Shown here: positions 6,973 to 8,964 of the stretch, piece after piece
How positions within the stretch are numbered: position 1 is the first letter of the stretch
Layout of the letters: each line of letters begins with the position of its first letter
Source of the DNA: Candidatus Fermentithermobacillaceae bacterium
Lineage (GTDB): Bacteria > Bacillota > Sulfobacillia > Fermentithermobacillales > Fermentithermobacillaceae
Direction: 5' to 3'
DNA length: 8,964 nt
NCBI GenBank assembly: GCA_012842105.1
Contig: DUTL01000233.1
Span: forward strand, 1 to 8,964
Notes under the pieces: generated by a model
What the model was told of the DNA's origin: nothing
The model's input: the letters and a program-made list of their open reading frames with translations, nothing else
Database searches by the model: none
Position numbers and translations under genes: made by a program

Positions 6973-8271
6973 TTAGCTTACTGTCTCGCACAAAAGCCCT
7001 TGGGCTGAAGCGTGGCGTGCCCGCACTTCAATAACTTTCCCCCTAAGCCGGTCAGGCCCGTGAAACCATGCCCTAACATAATTTCTCGTAACTCCCTGAA
7101 GCATCCCGTCACGCGTCCTATCATCTTCAACCAGGACTTCAACTTCCCTGCCTATCAACTTACGATGAAAATCCAAAGACAGTTCCTTTCCCAGGGAAAT
7201 AACAGCCTTGCTGCGCCTTTCCTTTTCCTTTCCCGGTACTTTTCCCGGAAATCCGTATGCAGGAGTGCCGGGCCTTGCTGAAAATTTGAACACATGAAGC
7301 CGGGAAAACCTTACTTGCCTGATTACTTCAAGGGTGCTCTCAAAATCTTGCTCTGTCTCCCCGGGAAACCCGACTATTACGTCTGCGGTAAGCCCAATGT
7401 CAGGGGCCACTCTTCTCACCTGGCCAACTATGTTAAGAAACGTACCCACATCGTACCGGCGCCCCATCATCTTAAGCACTCTATCGCTGCCGCTTTGGAT
7501 AGGCAGGTGAAGATGGTTGCATACCTGAGGAAACCGCAGGCAGTGGACCAGTTCAGGAGTTACATCGTGGGGCTCAAGGGAGCTTATCCTGAGCCTCAGC
7601 AGCCCTTCAATTCCGGTTAACATCCGGGCAACCAGCGGAAGATCAACCTTTTGCCCTGTCAAATCCTGCCCGTATAGCCCTATGTGGGTTCCGGTAAGAA
7701 TGATTTCCTTGTAGCCCTTTTCTACAAGGCCGCGGGCCTCTTGAAGGATAGAATCAACAGGCCTTGATCTCGACGGCCCCCTTGCGTAGGGCACTATACA
7801 GTAAGTGCAGTAGTCATTGCACCCTTCCTGGATTTTCAGAAACACCCTGGTGAGGCTAGGCTCTCTAACCGGCGTTTCCTGGAAAGCCTGGCCTTTCTCG
7901 TGGGGCCTTACATCCACAGCCGTTTCTCCGCTTGACATGGCTTTCTCCGCAATGTCCACCAGGGACTGCCTGTCAAGAACCCCGGTGACGGCTATAACGC
8001 CGGGCACATCCTCAAGTTCTTCCTTTGCCACCTGAGAATAGCACCCGGTTACCAGCACCCTGGCTCCCGACCTGGCGCCGCGCCTGATAGCCTGTCTACA
8101 TTTAGCCGCGCTTCTGGATGTAACTGCACAGGTATTGACCACGATCAAGTCGAAGGGGCCTTGCTCGGCCACTGTGTAACCTGCATCATGGAAAACCTGC
8201 TTCAAGAAATCAGTATCGTACTGGTTGAGTTTGCATCCGAAAGTCTTAAACCCCACTGTTTTTCCCACCAA
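6973..8271 (-). CDS. mtaB: tRNA (N6-threonylcarbamoyladenosine(37)-C2)-methylthiotransferase MtaB
   Basis: MtaB is a radical SAM enzyme that adds a methylthio group to t6A at position 37 of tRNAs reading ANN codons. From the TTG start it has about 432 residues. The N-terminal methylthiotransferase domain has three cluster cysteines at about 13 (FGCKLNQYDTD), 48 (VVNTCAVT) and 77 (VTGCYSQ). The radical SAM core has the CxxxCxxC motif in EGCNDYCTYC (about 151-158), followed by IVPYARGPSRSRP. A C-terminal TRAM domain begins near LIGREVEVLVEDD. GCKLNQYDTD favours MtaB over MiaB. The frame extends to a TTG at 8331, but that has no SD. The TTG at 8271 has GGGGGA six bases upstream; the adjacent GTG at 8268 is equally possible. 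The gene has its own promoter upstream and ddl follows it. Confidence 0.94.
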   Translation of the reverse strand: MVGKTVGFKTFGCKLNQYDTDFLKQVFHDAGYTVAEQGPFDLIVVNTCAVTSRSAAKCRQAIRRGARSGARVLVTGCYSQVAKEELEDVPGVIAVTGVLDRQSLVDIAEKAMSSGETAVDVRPHEKGQAFQETPVREPSLTRVFLKIQEGCNDYCTYCIVPYARGPSRSRPVDSILQEARGLVEKGYKEIILTGTHIGLYGQDLTGQKVDLPLVARMLTGIEGLLRLRISSLEPHDVTPELVHCLRFPQVCNHLHLPIQSGSDRVLKMMGRRYDVGTFLNIVGQVRRVAPDIGLTADVIVGFPGETEQDFESTLEVIRQVRFSRLHVFKFSARPGTPAYGFPGKVPGKEKERRSKAVISLGKELSLDFHRKLIGREVEVLVEDDRTRDGMLQGVTRNYVRAWFHGPDRLRGKVIEVRARHASAQGLLCETVS

Positions 8272-8322
8272 TGCTGTTCCCCCATACCTTACAATGATAC
8301 CTAAAACCCAGGCATTGAAAAT

Positions 8323-8357
8323 AGCCGGCAATTACATGGTTTGCATTTCGGCCGGCT
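8323..8357 (-). other. GC-rich stem-loop in the mtaB leader
   Basis: Minus-strand AGCCGGC (8351-8357) and GCCGGCT (8323-8329) can form a perfect seven-base-pair stem with a 21-nt loop, followed by ATTTTC. It lies in the leader about 50 bases before the mtaB start. It is too weakly followed by T residues to call a terminator; a regulatory role is only a possibility. Confidence 0.35.
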
Positions 8358-8437
8358 CGCCTGTAAAAACATCCGGGGCAAAAGCGCTCCGGCAGTTGCC
8401 CGATCCAAAAAAGCAAAAACAAATATCCTGCTTTCAC

Positions 8438-8466
8438 ATTATACAGTTTGGAGCAACAGGTGAAAA
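8438..8466 (-). promoter_or_regulatory. Sigma-A-type promoter for mtaB
   Basis: The minus strand has a perfect -10 TATAAT (8438-8443), a 17-base spacer and a -35 TTTTCA (8461-8466, 4 of 6). It sits just after the stop of the deacetylase gene. Transcription would start near 8431, giving a leader of about 160 nt before mtaB. Confidence 0.65.
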
Positions 8467-8477
8467 ATCTATGCCGC

Positions 8478-8964
8478 TTAGTTCAGGAGTTCAGAAACGG
8501 TAACAGGGCTCAAACCCTTCTCTTTGAGCCCGGCAATTATCTCGGGCAGGGCTTCAACTGTGGGTTCAGTAGGATGCAGCAAAATCAAGGCCCCTGGCCT
8601 GGCGCCTGCAAGGGCACGCTTCCATATGGTTTCAGGCGCAGGCCTTCGCCAATCAACAGTGTCTACAGTCCACAGGATAGTCTGGTAACCGATTTCCAGG
8701 GCGAATTCCACTGTGGAATCAGACCACTCGCCGTATGGAGGGGCAAAAAGCTTGGAAGGAATAACTCCTGCAGCCTTAAGTATCATGTTCTCGCCGTCTT
8801 TTATGACTGCCTGCAGCCGGTCTTTTGGCAAATGCTCTACGTGAACATGAGAACCGCCGTGATTGCCCACCTCGTGCCCTTTGGAAATAATCTCTTCTAG
8901 AAGGCCGCTGTTTTCCTGGGCCCAGATACCTGTGGGGAAGAAGGTGGCACGGGCACCTGTTTGC
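8478..8964 (-). CDS. YlxY-like polysaccharide deacetylase (5' end cut by window edge)
   Basis: This is a carbohydrate esterase family 4 (NodB-homology) protein. Such enzymes remove acetyl groups from peptidoglycan or other polysaccharides outside the membrane; the spore-type members are linked to sporulation. About 161 C-terminal residues are visible, and the frame runs open through the right edge. They include ATFFPTGIWAQ, then GHEVGNHGGSH with the HxxxH metal pair, FAPPYGEW, ILWTVDTVDW and the final LLHPTEPTVEALPEI. The HPTEPT ending and overall pattern resemble the B. subtilis YlxY type. The first NodB motif (TFDDG) and any signal peptide lie outside the window. Position three of the usual RPPYG motif is odd: the Arg is replaced by Ala, so catalytic activity is uncertain. 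No clear terminator follows; the mtaB promoter begins 12 bases after the stop. Confidence 0.88.
   Translation of the reverse strand, partial: QTGARATFFPTGIWAQENSGLLEEIISKGHEVGNHGGSHVHVEHLPKDRLQAVIKDGENMILKAAGVIPSKLFAPPYGEWSDSTVEFALEIGYQTILWTVDTVDWRRPAPETIWKRALAGARPGALILLHPTEPTVEALPEIIAGLKEKGLSPVTVSELLN

Noticed and set aside
8407..8434. Weak AAAGCA/TGCTTT stem followed by T residues, a possible terminator for the deacetylase gene
   Set aside because: The stem is only six AT-rich pairs with a 13-nt loop, and it overlaps the predicted mtaB transcription start, so it is not convincing.
8448..8900. 150-residue plus-strand reading frame opposite the deacetylase gene
   Set aside because: The minus strand there encodes clear NodB-domain motifs; the plus-strand product is unlike any family I recognise and is best seen as a shadow.

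Overview
This window looks like chromosomal DNA from an endospore-forming member of the Firmicutes (Clostridia-like). It carries the sporulation genes yqfC and yqfD, a YlxY-like spore-type polysaccharide deacetylase, and the gene order yqfC-yqfD-phoH-pgpH-ybeY, which is the order known from Bacillus subtilis and many Clostridia. All nine genes lie on the minus strand, so transcription runs from high to low coordinates. Coding density is high, and the longest gap without a gene is about 250 bases. I see no mobile element, tRNA, rRNA or CRISPR array.

Layout in the direction of transcription: (1) the 3' part of a YlxY-like polysaccharide deacetylase, cut by the right edge; (2) a promoter and a leader of about 160 nt, then mtaB, a tRNA methylthiotransferase; (3) ddl, D-Ala-D-Ala ligase, with an unusual Cys-containing insert of about 50 residues; (4) rpsU, ribosomal protein S21, with its own sigma-A-type promoter, a strong Shine-Dalgarno (SD) sequence, a TTG start and a clear intrinsic terminator; (5) a 252-base gap holding that terminator, small repeats and a possible sigma-E -10 element; (6) a tightly packed set yqfC-yqfD-phoH-pgpH-ybeY, with ybeY cut by the left edge.

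The genes fall into three functional groups. Translation and RNA are served by MtaB (tRNA A37 modification), S21, YbeY (rRNA maturation) and PhoH (a P-loop ATPase often linked to RNA). Envelope and sporulation are served by the deacetylase, Ddl, YqfC and YqfD. Second-messenger turnover is served by PgpH (c-di-AMP phosphodiesterase). The phoH-pgpH-ybeY genes overlap or nearly abut, which suggests coupled translation.

Most of this is a well-known conserved neighbourhood rather than a new system. The points worth a second look are ddl between mtaB and rpsU, the Ddl insert, a deacetylase lacking the usual motif-3 arginine, and the frequent use of non-ATG starts.
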